A DNA stretch of 9,011 nt, taken from positions 1 through 9,011 of the forward strand of contig CASDUB010000069.1 in NCBI GenBank assembly GCA_949283905.1, written 5' to 3'. Origin of the DNA: an uncultured Lachnospiraceae bacterium (lineage in GTDB: Bacteria; Bacillota; Clostridia; Lachnospirales; Lachnospiraceae). Positions 1 through 7,046 of this stretch are shown here, piece after piece. The translations under genes and the position numbers were made by a program. The notes below the pieces were generated by a model. The model was not told where the DNA came from and ran no database searches. It worked only from the letters and a program-made list of their open reading frames with translations. Each line of letters begins with the position of its first letter. Position 1 is the first letter of the stretch.

Positions 1-1668
1 CTTGAAAGAATGCACGCATTTGCATTTCAGGGATCTAAAAACGTAGATTGGGACAACGCGAATATACCTGAAACTGCAAAACTGGCGTACAGCGATGTGC
101 TGACGAACAGCGACCTTATCTGGAACAGAGTGCTTGCCATAATGGACGGAAAGTTCGGCCTCAGATCGGACGGATATTCCGACAGCCCTCTTAAAGCGTC
201 TGATAACGGATGGGAGGATATTAAGTACGGAGAAGCAAATTCAACAGGTAATAACTCTACACAGCTCACAAAATCAGCAAAGTGGTTAAATCCGGAAAAA
301 ACGGAAGCAGAGCTTGAGATCAAAGCGGCTTATGCTCCGAAAGAACAGATGGATTTTGTTTTTGTACTTGATACAAGCACATCTATGGCTTCGTGGAATG
401 ATCTGGATTCGCAGAGGGGCGATCTTGTGCTGCCGGCGGATTCGGGCAGCTCGCAGTATGCGAAAATGTATGAAATGGAGTCTAAAGTAGCGGATGTGAC
501 GGAAAAACTTTTAAGCTCTGATCAGATCGACAGCAGGGTAGCCGTTGTTACATACGGAAGCAGACTCAACTTTGTGAGTGAAGGCGCCGAAAAGATTGGC
601 GTATCATCATTCGGAACATACGGATTCAATGATCCGGGATTTTACACAAAATCCGATATTGATAAAGCAGTATCTGATATACGTACGCTTTCATGTAAAG
701 GCGGAACATATTATTATATGGGTCTTTGGGGAGCTGCTAATTTCGTAAAATATGACAGTGATAACGGAAGAGATGTAACTGTAATTCTTTTGTCTGACGG
801 CGAGGCAATGGATGGAAACAGTTCGGATTCGCTGGATTATCTTAATTATTTTACATCGTATATAAGTGATCAGGATCCTGAAAAAGGTCTCGGAAAGGAT
901 ATTTTCGGAGTCCTTTATAAGCCGCAGCCTACAGACAATGATAAAAAATATATAAATATTGCATGTTCAGACGATAAGGTATTTATGGCGGAAGATACGG
1001 AAGGTTTCAGCTCTGCTGTTAACGATGCCGTTTATACCGCGCTTACGCAATACAGTCTTACCGATGTAATAAATGAGAATTTTGAAAATATAAGCACGGA
1101 ATATATCAGTGTCGACGGAGGAAACTTTACCCTTGCTGAAGACGGACGAACAATAAACTGGGATCTTACAGGAACGGAACCGTATACGCCGTATACAATG
1201 ACCGTGCATCTTAAGCTTGCATCACAGACGGACGGTACTTACCTTACAGGAGAACTCCTTACAAATCAGGGCAAAATGACGATTGGAAACGGTACGGATA
1301 ATATTTTGAACCGCACAGAATCGCCTGTACTTAAACGAGGAATTATAGATGAAGAACCGGTAAATCCGGATGACAATCCTGACAATCCTGATAATCCTGA
1401 TAATCCTCATGTTCCGGACAAGCCACATGAACCTGAAAAGCCTGTTGCTCCTGAAAAACCGAGTAACTCTGATAATTCAGGCAAACAGCCAATTCCGGGA
1501 AATCAGACAAATCAGTCAAGTGCAGCAAAGCTTGAGAGCAGTTCGCCGACCGGCGACTATACGGATATCCTGATATGGATATTCCTTTTAGGAGTTATGC
1601 CGGCAGCAGCAATTATACTGTCGCTTTACGCAGCTAAGAAAACTGACAGATTTGATGATGACAAATAA
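1..1668 (+). CDS. VWA-domain surface protein, C-terminally membrane-anchored (5' partial)
   Basis: Predicted extracellular adhesin-like or pilin-like protein. The reading frame is open to the first base, and the first Met (base 10) is not followed by a signal peptide, so the true start lies upstream. Residues here count from that Met. A VWA domain covers about 113-345: its MIDAS is DTSTS at 121-125, with Thr in GGT (T233) and Asp in LSDGE (D263), so all metal ligands look present. A beta-rich domain (about 350-440) follows, then an Asp/Asn/Pro/Glu/Lys-rich stalk (about 448-500). The end has a SSPTGD stretch (511-516), a hydrophobic segment (about 519-540) and a basic KK followed by an acidic tail. 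This resembles a sortase sorting signal, but the motif is one residue short of xPxTG, so simple membrane anchoring is possible. The ligand is unknown. A strong terminator separates it from the next gene. Confidence 0.85.
   Translation, partial: LERMHAFAFQGSKNVDWDNANIPETAKLAYSDVLTNSDLIWNRVLAIMDGKFGLRSDGYSDSPLKASDNGWEDIKYGEANSTGNNSTQLTKSAKWLNPEKTEAELEIKAAYAPKEQMDFVFVLDTSTSMASWNDLDSQRGDLVLPADSGSSQYAKMYEMESKVADVTEKLLSSDQIDSRVAVVTYGSRLNFVSEGAEKIGVSSFGTYGFNDPGFYTKSDIDKAVSDIRTLSCKGGTYYYMGLWGAANFVKYDSDNGRDVTVILLSDGEAMDGNSSDSLDYLNYFTSYISDQDPEKGLGKDIFGVLYKPQPTDNDKKYINIACSDDKVFMAEDTEGFSSAVNDAVYTALTQYSLTDVINENFENISTEYISVDGGNFTLAEDGRTINWDLTGTEPYTPYTMTVHLKLASQTDGTYLTGELLTNQGKMTIGNGTDNILNRTESPVLKRGIIDEEPVNPDDNPDNPDNPDNPHVPDKPHEPEKPVAPEKPSNSDNSGKQPIPGNQTNQSSAAKLESSSPTGDYTDILIWIFLLGVMPAAAIILSLYAAKKTDRFDDDK
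1372..1407 (+). repeat. Four 9-bp tandem repeats encoding Asp-Asn-Pro
   Basis: Four consecutive copies of GAYAATCCT (Y is C in the first two copies, T in the last two) lie in frame in the surface-protein gene. They encode (Asp-Asn-Pro)x4 at the start of the proline-rich stalk. Degenerate xxP triplets (HVP, DKP, HEP, EKP) continue downstream. Such low-complexity stalks usually act as a flexible spacer through the cell wall. Confidence 0.85.
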
Positions 1669-1710
1669 GTATACAACAACCCATTAATTCTTCTTTATAG
1701 CTTAGATAAT

Positions 1711-1754
1711 GCAGCAGGACCGCTTTGTAAAAAGCGGTCCTGCTGCGTTTTGCG
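1711..1754 (+). terminator. Strong Rho-independent terminator after the VWA gene
   Basis: A perfect 16-bp inverted repeat (1711-1726 pairs with 1731-1746) with a 4-base GTAA loop is followed by GTTTTGCGTT. The stem is GC-rich in the middle. The T-tract is short and interrupted. It lies 42 bases after the stop codon of the surface-protein gene and should insulate it from the signalling operon. No T-run lies on the other side, so it appears one-directional. Confidence 0.88.
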
Positions 1755-1779
1755 TTCTGTCGATTTAATTTTATTAATG

Positions 1780-1809
1780 TTGTTCTTTATTGTCAGAGTA
1801 TTGTATAAT
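1780..1809 (+). promoter_or_regulatory. Sigma-A type promoter of the signalling operon
   Basis: A perfect TATAAT -10 box lies at 1804-1809, with TTGTTC (1780-1785) as a -35 box 18 bases upstream. Transcription would start near 1816 and leave a leader of about 50 bases before the ATG at 1869. The next gene gaps are 15 and 14 bases with no visible promoter, so this probably drives all three signalling genes. The -35 matches only partly. No operator repeat is obvious. Confidence 0.65.
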
Positions 1810-1856
1810 AAAAAAATAAGGCAAAATTGCAACTGTTTTCAATATGTTTTGATCAT

Positions 1857-1862
1857 GAGGAG
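1857..1862 (+). promoter_or_regulatory. Ribosome binding site that sets the start of the REC-HD-GYP gene
   Basis: GAGGAG is placed 6 bases before the ATG at 1869. The in-frame upstream ATG at 1827 has no such site, lies only about 10 bases after the likely transcription start, and would add 14 residues ahead of a normal REC N-terminus. The start at 1869 is therefore preferred. Confidence 0.85.
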
Positions 1863-1868
1863 TTAGAA

Positions 1869-2942
1869 ATGAAAGAAACGGACAATATTTCGAATACGCT
1901 GCTGATAGTTGACGACAGCGAATTAAACAGAGTAATAATTTCCGAGATTTTTTCGGATTCATACAAGATCATAGAGGCTTCCGACGGAGCGGAAGGATTA
2001 AAGGCGTTTCATGAAAACAAAAGAGAAATCTGCGCAGTTCTTCTTGATGTGATAATGCCTGTTATGGATGGAATAGAGTTTTTAAGGATATTTAAAGAAG
2101 AAGGAGAAATCAAAAACACTCCTGTCTTTTTGATCACCGCATCGGAAAGCACGGATGTCCTCAGGGAAGCTTACGATCTCGGAGTTATGGATGTCATCAG
2201 CAAGCCTGTTGTTCCTTATATGATAAGACGAAGGGTAGATTCTGTTATAGAACTCTTCCAGGCCAGAAAGAAACTAAGAGCTAAAGTCATACAGCAGGGA
2301 TTTGAACTGCTGAAGCAGGCGGAAAAGATCATCGAACTGAACGAGGGAATGATCGAGGCTCTGTCAACCGCTATTGAATTTCGAAGCTGTGAATCTGGAG
2401 AACATGTACGACGTATTCGTGACATTACACGCTTTATCCTTCAAAAGACGTCCTTTGCCGGAAAACTTTCGGATGAGGAGATCGAAGTCATATCCCTCGC
2501 GGCAGTAATGCACGATGTCGGAAAGATAGCAGTTTCAGATCAGATCCTGAATAAACCGGGTAAGCTGACAAACGAAGAATATGAAATAATGAAAACGCAT
2601 ACGGTAAAAGGAGCCGAACTGCTCAGTCAGATTCCGCAGATGAAGGCACATGAGTCATACAAATACGCCTATGACATAGCGAGACATCATCATGAGCGCT
2701 GGGACGGAAGAGGATATCCGGACGGGTTGAAAGGCGATGAGATTCCTGTATGGGCACAGATCGTATCTATTGCCGATGTTTATGACGCCCTTGTAAGCAA
2801 ACGGGTTTATAAGAGTGCGATCGAGTATGACAAGGCTGTCGATATGATCAAAAACGGCGAATGCGGAGTATTTAATCCGAAATTGCTGAAAGCGTTTCTG
2901 GAAGTAGAAAAAGACTGCAGAAAGCTTTACACCGGAAGTTGA
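1869..2942 (+). CDS. REC-HD-GYP response regulator, predicted c-di-GMP phosphodiesterase
   Basis: Cytoplasmic two-component response regulator of 357 residues that probably hydrolyses cyclic di-GMP when phosphorylated (RpfG-like architecture). The REC domain (about 10-128) has the acidic pair D15-D16, phospho-acceptor D60 in LLDVIMP, T90 and K112. A helical linker (about 128-160) leads to the HD-GYP domain (about 160-350). This has H179, the HD pair H215-D216 in HDVGKI, H244, the HHHERWDGRGYP block (273-284) with the GYP signature at 282-284, and D303 in IADVYDAL. All catalytic-type ligands look intact. E175, four residues before H179, may be an extra metal ligand. It is the first gene of a three-gene operon with an Hpt protein and a hybrid kinase, its likely phosphodonors. 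Activity and substrate (c-di-GMP or another cyclic dinucleotide) are inferred from the family. Confidence 0.93.
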   Translation: MKETDNISNTLLIVDDSELNRVIISEIFSDSYKIIEASDGAEGLKAFHENKREICAVLLDVIMPVMDGIEFLRIFKEEGEIKNTPVFLITASESTDVLREAYDLGVMDVISKPVVPYMIRRRVDSVIELFQARKKLRAKVIQQGFELLKQAEKIIELNEGMIEALSTAIEFRSCESGEHVRRIRDITRFILQKTSFAGKLSDEEIEVISLAAVMHDVGKIAVSDQILNKPGKLTNEEYEIMKTHTVKGAELLSQIPQMKAHESYKYAYDIARHHHERWDGRGYPDGLKGDEIPVWAQIVSIADVYDALVSKRVYKSAIEYDKAVDMIKNGECGVFNPKLLKAFLEVEKDCRKLYTGS

Positions 2943-2957
2943 AAGAAAGAGGTATTT

Positions 2958-3323
2958 ATGGAAGAAAGAGTTAAAAAGATATTAACTGAAGCGGGCATAG
3001 AACCTGACAGCGCGATTGAAAGATTTATGGGAAATGAAGGATTATATTTTAAATATCTGCTTCGTTTTACGGGAGATGAAAATTACCGCAGACTGTGTGA
3101 AGCGATAGATGCCGGCGATTGCAAAAGCGCTTTTGAGGCTTCTCATACTTTAAAAGGAGTATGCGGTAATCTTTCTTTAACCGGTATGGAAAAGATCGTA
3201 AGAGATCAGGTGGAATATTTAAGAAACGGCGATCTTGAAAAAGGCCGCGCATTTATGAAAGACCTTAAAGAGTCGTATGAAAGGGTGAGCGCAGCGCTCG
3301 AATCTGTTAAAGAATATATCTGA
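2958..3323 (+). CDS. Stand-alone Hpt (histidine phosphotransfer) protein
   Basis: Small cytoplasmic protein of 121 residues made almost entirely of an Hpt helical bundle. The signature SHTLKGVCGNL gives phospho-accepting H63, with K66-G67 in the usual HxxKG pattern. Hpt proteins carry phosphoryl groups between two receiver domains. Here the donor would be the REC domain at the end of the hybrid kinase encoded next, and the acceptor the REC domain of the HD-GYP regulator encoded just before. The ATG is preceded by AAAGAGG at 2946-2952, and the gap after the previous stop is 15 bases, which fits co-transcription and coupled expression. The protein has no membrane segment and no other domain. 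The family call is secure. The partner assignment is inferred from gene order. Confidence 0.9.
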   Translation: MEERVKKILTEAGIEPDSAIERFMGNEGLYFKYLLRFTGDENYRRLCEAIDAGDCKSAFEASHTLKGVCGNLSLTGMEKIVRDQVEYLRNGDLEKGRAFMKDLKESYERVSAALESVKEYI

Positions 3324-3325
3324 AC

Positions 3326-3332
3326 GGGGTGG
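3326..3332 (+). promoter_or_regulatory. Ribosome binding site favouring the ATG start of the hybrid kinase
   Basis: GGGGTGG lies 5 bases before the ATG at 3338. A GTG three codons earlier (3329) overlaps this site and would leave no proper ribosome binding site of its own, so the ATG is preferred. The choice alters the protein by only three residues. Confidence 0.6.
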
Positions 3333-3337
3333 CAGAT

Positions 3338-5851
3338 ATGAAAAAAGTTTGGAGAAAAAGAAAACTTTTATTCAGCAATATTCTGAATATAGTAGTTCTT
3401 ATTGTTGTTCTCGTAACAATTATTGTGAGTGTTCTTCTTGTAAGGCAGAAACTTCTCCAGAATACTCAGGAACTCGGAATGTCCCTTGCGGAAAGCTTTG
3501 CAAGAGAAGAAGAAGTGCGTCAGGATTCTTTTACTGATTTTCTGAATTTCGGATCTCAGTACGTGGATGACATGTATGAAAACAGGGATTCGCAGGATAT
3601 TCAGCTTTGGATGCAGGACTTTTTCCAAAAAATGAGTGACGTACTCGGCACAAACGCGATAGATCCTTATGCTGTAATTGACGGCAAGATAGTTGCCGCT
3701 AATCCGTGGGAAGGCGACGAAGGGTACGACTACAGGAACACGGTATGGTATCAGGAAGCTGTAAAAGCAGGCGGCGATATTATATTTACGAATGTATATA
3801 ATGACGCCGTAACGAATAAGCCGATTATTACTATGGCTAAAGAGGTTGGTCAGGAAGGCGATGTTCTGGCGATGGATCTGTATCCTGACAGATTGTATGA
3901 GGAACAAAATAGCGGAAAGCTTCCCGATGACTGTTCTTTTTTTCTTTTTGATCCGGAAGGAACGCTTTTAGTAGCGGATATTCCATGGGAGATTGAGTGG
4001 GATGAGCTTGAACACGACGCTGCGTATCTGCTTGAGGGAATAAAAGACGGATCGCTTGTGGCGTATGATACTTCTTTTGTGGGTCACGACGGAAAACAGA
4101 GAGGCGCTTATTTTGATACGACTGAAAACGGCTGGACAGTAGTTCTTACCATACCGTTTGATTCGGTTTTGATAGGCGAAAAAAATGTAATTGTCTTTCT
4201 GCTGGCGGGAGTGGGAACATTCTTTTTCCTCGCCCTTCTTGTTATGGTAATTAAAGATCTTCTGCAGATGAAGAAAATCAGGACGTCCGAAAACACAGTG
4301 CGTATTCTCGGAGATTCTTTCTATGCCATATATCTTGTCGATTATAAAAAAGGAACTTATGAATTTATAAAGCCTTCGGCTGATATAGCAAGCCATGTTC
4401 CGATGAAGGGCGATTATAACGATCTGTTAAAGGCGATACGTCTGTATGTTGAGACAGATGTAAATGAAGAATTTGAGCATGCTTTTTCTCTTGAGCAGAT
4501 CATTGAACGTGTAAAAGACAAGGTCATGGACTACGGAGGAGATTACAAGAGAAAATTCAACGGCGTATATAAATGGGTAAATGTAAGAACGCTGTACAAT
4601 GAAAAAGTATCTCCCGATGAAGTTATTTTCTGCTTCAGGGAAGTGGATCAGGAAAAACGTCAGCAGCAACAGCATATGCTTATCCTTCGAGATGCTCTTG
4701 AATCTGCCAGAGAGAATGCCAAAGAAAAGGAAGTCTTTTTCAACAATGTTTCTCATGATATGAGAACTCCGCTTAACGCCATAATAGGATTTTCCGATCT
4801 TGTCACTAAATATGTGGACGATAAAGATAAAGTTGTCGATTATATGGGAAAGATCGGCCATGCAGGAAAACAGCTCCTGAATCTGATAAATGATATTTTG
4901 GAATTATCGAGGATACAGTCAGGGAAAAATGCTCTGTCAAACGCCGAGTTCGATATAGAACAATGTATAAGAGACAGCGCGGCCCTGTTTGATACCGTTG
5001 CCGATGCACAGGATAAGAAATATTCGATAGACATAAATATCCAGGATAAACTTGTTTACGGCGATTCATTAAGACTTGAACAGATTTTAAACAATCTGCT
5101 GTCGAATGCTTTTAAATACAGCAATCCGGGAGATTCCGTTTTTATAAAAGTTAATCAGACTAAATATATGAAACGAAGCAAATATGAGATTGTCGTTGAA
5201 GATACAGGAATCGGAATGAGTGAAGATTTTACTAAGCGTATATTTGAGCTTTACGCAAGGGAGACAAGTTTTTCGACCAAATCAATTTCCGGTACCGGCC
5301 TTGGAATGCCTATCGTTAAAGGGCTTGTACAGCAAATGAGCGGCGAGATTTCTGTTGAAAGTAAGCTTGGAGAAGGCAGCCGTTTTACAGTTACTATTCC
5401 GTTTGAAACAGTCAACAGGGTCGAAGATAACAAGAGTCAGAAGTCCGAAGAAACGGTTATAAATCTTAAGGGACGCAGGATAATTCTTGCGGAAGACAAT
5501 GAACTCAACATGGAAATAGCGACTGAGATTCTGACAATGAACGGAATTGAAGTTATTCCCGCAGTAAACGGAGAAGAAGCGGTGTTTATTTTCAAATCTT
5601 CAGCGTTGTTTTCAATCGACGCCATTCTCATGGATATGCAGATGCCTGTTATGGACGGCTGCGAAGCTGCCAGAACTATACGTGCTCTTGACAGAGACGA
5701 TGCAAAGAGTATTCCTATAATTGCCGTTACGGCAAATGCATTTGCAGAAGATATACAGAAGACGGCAAACGCAGGAATGAACGGTCATATTTCCAAACCT
5801 ATCGATTTTAAGATACTTACTAAAACACTTGAAGAACTTATAACAAAATAA
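3338..5851 (+). CDS. Membrane hybrid sensor histidine kinase (Cache-PAS-HisKA-HATPase-REC)
   Basis: Sensor kinase of 837 residues from the ATG at 3338. Transmembrane helices at about 14-36 and 283-306 flank an extracellular region of about 245 residues. That region looks like a double Cache domain: R133, W137-Y138, Y154-x-D156 and T165 fall in a pattern common in dCache small-molecule sensors. A PAS-like region (about 320-435) and a short coiled coil (about 437-465) follow. HisKA has H473 in NNVSHDMRTPLNAIIGFS. The ATPase domain has the N-box around N586-N590, DTGIG (622-626) and GTGLG (652-656). A C-terminal REC (about 713-835) has E719-D720, D766, T798 and K820. All phosphotransfer residues look intact. 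The attached REC requires an Hpt intermediate, and one is encoded 14 bases upstream. The signal sensed is unknown. Confidence 0.94.
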   Translation: MKKVWRKRKLLFSNILNIVVLIVVLVTIIVSVLLVRQKLLQNTQELGMSLAESFAREEEVRQDSFTDFLNFGSQYVDDMYENRDSQDIQLWMQDFFQKMSDVLGTNAIDPYAVIDGKIVAANPWEGDEGYDYRNTVWYQEAVKAGGDIIFTNVYNDAVTNKPIITMAKEVGQEGDVLAMDLYPDRLYEEQNSGKLPDDCSFFLFDPEGTLLVADIPWEIEWDELEHDAAYLLEGIKDGSLVAYDTSFVGHDGKQRGAYFDTTENGWTVVLTIPFDSVLIGEKNVIVFLLAGVGTFFFLALLVMVIKDLLQMKKIRTSENTVRILGDSFYAIYLVDYKKGTYEFIKPSADIASHVPMKGDYNDLLKAIRLYVETDVNEEFEHAFSLEQIIERVKDKVMDYGGDYKRKFNGVYKWVNVRTLYNEKVSPDEVIFCFREVDQEKRQQQQHMLILRDALESARENAKEKEVFFNNVSHDMRTPLNAIIGFSDLVTKYVDDKDKVVDYMGKIGHAGKQLLNLINDILELSRIQSGKNALSNAEFDIEQCIRDSAALFDTVADAQDKKYSIDINIQDKLVYGDSLRLEQILNNLLSNAFKYSNPGDSVFIKVNQTKYMKRSKYEIVVEDTGIGMSEDFTKRIFELYARETSFSTKSISGTGLGMPIVKGLVQQMSGEISVESKLGEGSRFTVTIPFETVNRVEDNKSQKSEETVINLKGRRIILAEDNELNMEIATEILTMNGIEVIPAVNGEEAVFIFKSSALFSIDAILMDMQMPVMDGCEAARTIRALDRDDAKSIPIIAVTANAFAEDIQKTANAGMNGHISKPIDFKILTKTLEELITK

Positions 5852-5903
5852 AAAAATGCCTCTGCGCCGGAATTAAACAAACGCCGGTGTTGAGGCATTT
5901 TTA
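5851..5903. terminator. Bidirectional terminator between convergent genes
   Basis: AAAAATGCCTC (5852-5862) pairs with GAGGCATTTTT (5892-5902), and an inner CGCCGG/CCGGTG stem is separated from it by a 2-base mismatch. The loop is A-rich. The T-run at the right end serves the hybrid-kinase operon, and the A-run at the left end acts as a T-run for the minus-strand gene ending at 5911. It begins at the last base of the kinase stop codon. Confidence 0.85.
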
Positions 5904-5910
5904 TGTAAAA

Positions 5911-6963
5911 TTAAATCAGATAGTTTTTTACGAGTTCGGCAAGCTCATCGTCAGATGCTGACAGCAGGCTTTTGGAATTGATCCAGCTGCATTTGTCTTT
6001 GTATGTTTTTCGCATCGCCGGCGATAGGATATCGCAGGGTTGATAAAAATAAATATCCTCTTTTTTTTCGTAACAGTTTTCGCGTGTCGCTTTTGTGCGG
6101 GAATCCTTATCGAAATAAATTCCGACGCTCTTATGTATGGCGTGATCTTCGGACGGAATATAAAAATAATCCTTCGGGTTGGAAAAGAAGTATTTCCTCC
6201 AGCATTTTTCACCGTTAAGATGCAGAATTCCGCGCCTGTTTTTTAATTGGATATTGTGAGTCTCGCTCCTGTAATCGATCATAAAAGGAAGTCTTTGATC
6301 GAAAACAAATTCGATGATAAATGAAGTATCAAGCGCCTGCGGGACATAAGCATTATGAATTTTGATCGTATCAGGAATTTTGTCAAGGGCCGTCAGTGAG
6401 CTTATCTTTAAAAGACCGAGTACGTCTTCTTCGTTGTGAAGAAGCAGAGCGTTTTTCGACTGCGAATCGCCGAAAGCAAGATAGTGGGAATAAGCGTTTA
6501 TGCACTGCGCGCCTGAAATCTTATCTTTTCTTCTTATATTAAAAAGAGTTTCGAGAGATTTCTGTTTTAAATTTTCAAGTTTAAGAAGATGTCTGAATTT
6601 CTTGGCGTAAATATAATAATCTTCACACTGCATATTTTCAAAAGGATCAGGCAGAGCCATAAGTGAGCATCGTTCACGAACATAGGGAATATCAAAGGAA
6701 TTTCCGTTGTATTGTATGATGGCGCCGAAGTTCTTGAGATATTCGGAAAATTCTTCAAGCATCTCTTTTTCTTTAGAGGGGTTTTCAAGAAGCCATTGTC
6801 TGAAAATTATATATCCGTCCCGCAGACAGCCTGTTCCGATGACTGAAATATGCGAATATTTTCTGTTGAGTCCTGTTGTTTCGATATCGAAACAGAGGGC
6901 GTTTTCGTTTATATTTTCAAAATATGATGTATCTTCAATTTTTATTTCTTTTTGAATGAGCAT
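5911..6963 (-). CDS. YprB-like DEDDh exonuclease (RNase H-like fold) with unknown C-terminal domain
   Basis: Predicted 3'-5' exonuclease of 350 residues. The N-terminal half (about 20-195) has the DEDD exonuclease motifs: D26-x-E28 in FDIETTG (Exo I), D91 in YNGNSFDIPYV (Exo II), and H176 with D180 in HNEEDVLGL (Exo III), giving a DEDDh set. This is the pattern of the RNase H-like family that includes Bacillus YprB. Substrate (DNA or RNA) cannot be told from sequence. The C-terminal part (about 196-350) matches no domain I can name. It contains a PSEDHAIHKSVGIYFDK stretch (270-286) and an ENCY (295-298), and I have the impression that similar motifs recur in Clostridia homologues. The start at 6963 is supported by GAGG (6971-6974 on the minus strand), 7 bases upstream. 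It is divergent from ruvA and convergent with the kinase operon. Confidence 0.82.
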   Translation of the reverse strand: MLIQKEIKIEDTSYFENINENALCFDIETTGLNRKYSHISVIGTGCLRDGYIIFRQWLLENPSKEKEMLEEFSEYLKNFGAIIQYNGNSFDIPYVRERCSLMALPDPFENMQCEDYYIYAKKFRHLLKLENLKQKSLETLFNIRRKDKISGAQCINAYSHYLAFGDSQSKNALLLHNEEDVLGLLKISSLTALDKIPDTIKIHNAYVPQALDTSFIIEFVFDQRLPFMIDYRSETHNIQLKNRRGILHLNGEKCWRKYFFSNPKDYFYIPSEDHAIHKSVGIYFDKDSRTKATRENCYEKKEDIYFYQPCDILSPAMRKTYKDKCSWINSKSLLSASDDELAELVKNYLI

Positions 6964-7046
6964 TTAAAAACCTCGTAATATATGTTATAGTGTCTTAAAT
7001 GATTCCATATCATCATAACACAAAAAGCTAAAAATCGGGAGAATTA
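6964..7046. promoter_or_regulatory. Divergent intergenic region between the exonuclease gene and ruvA
   Basis: These 83 bases must hold the promoters of both divergent genes. On the minus strand, TATAAC (6989-6984) is a fair -10 box, but no good -35 lies upstream of it. On the plus strand, TATCAT (7008-7013) could be the -10 of ruvA, again with a weak -35. A 6-bp inverted repeat, TGTTAT (6983-6988) and ATAACA (7015-7020), flanks the middle. I see no GAAC-N4-GTTC type LexA box. The ruvA ribosome binding site is GGGAG at 7037-7041. Confidence 0.45.

Noticed and set aside
1222..1573. Open frames in other phases over the proline-rich stalk (1222-1428, 1343-1528, 1370-1573)
   Set aside because: Their repeated Ile/Arg or Asp/Tyr/Gln runs simply read the 9-bp repeats in another frame.
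1827..1868. Longer N-terminus for the REC-HD-GYP protein starting at 1827
   Set aside because: No ribosome binding site precedes 1827, it is very near the likely transcription start, and a strong GAGGAG is well placed for the ATG at 1869.
1816..1868. Possible c-di-GMP riboswitch in the leader of the signalling operon
   Set aside because: The leader is only about 50 bases, with no stable hairpins or recognisable riboswitch core.
3378..3390. Palindrome ATATTC-T-GAATAT as a possible operator
   Set aside because: It is short, AT-rich and inside the coding sequence of the first transmembrane segment, so chance is the simplest explanation.
3368..3907. Minus-strand open frame of 179 codons inside the hybrid-kinase gene
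   Set aside because: It lies opposite clear Cache-domain coding sequence, and its translation is Ile/Tyr/Asn-rich with no recognisable motif. The other minus-strand frames at 3968-4396 and 4427-4861 are rejected for the same reason.
6964..7046. LexA (SOS) box ahead of ruvA
   Set aside because: No GAAC-N4-GTTC type palindrome is present between the divergent genes.
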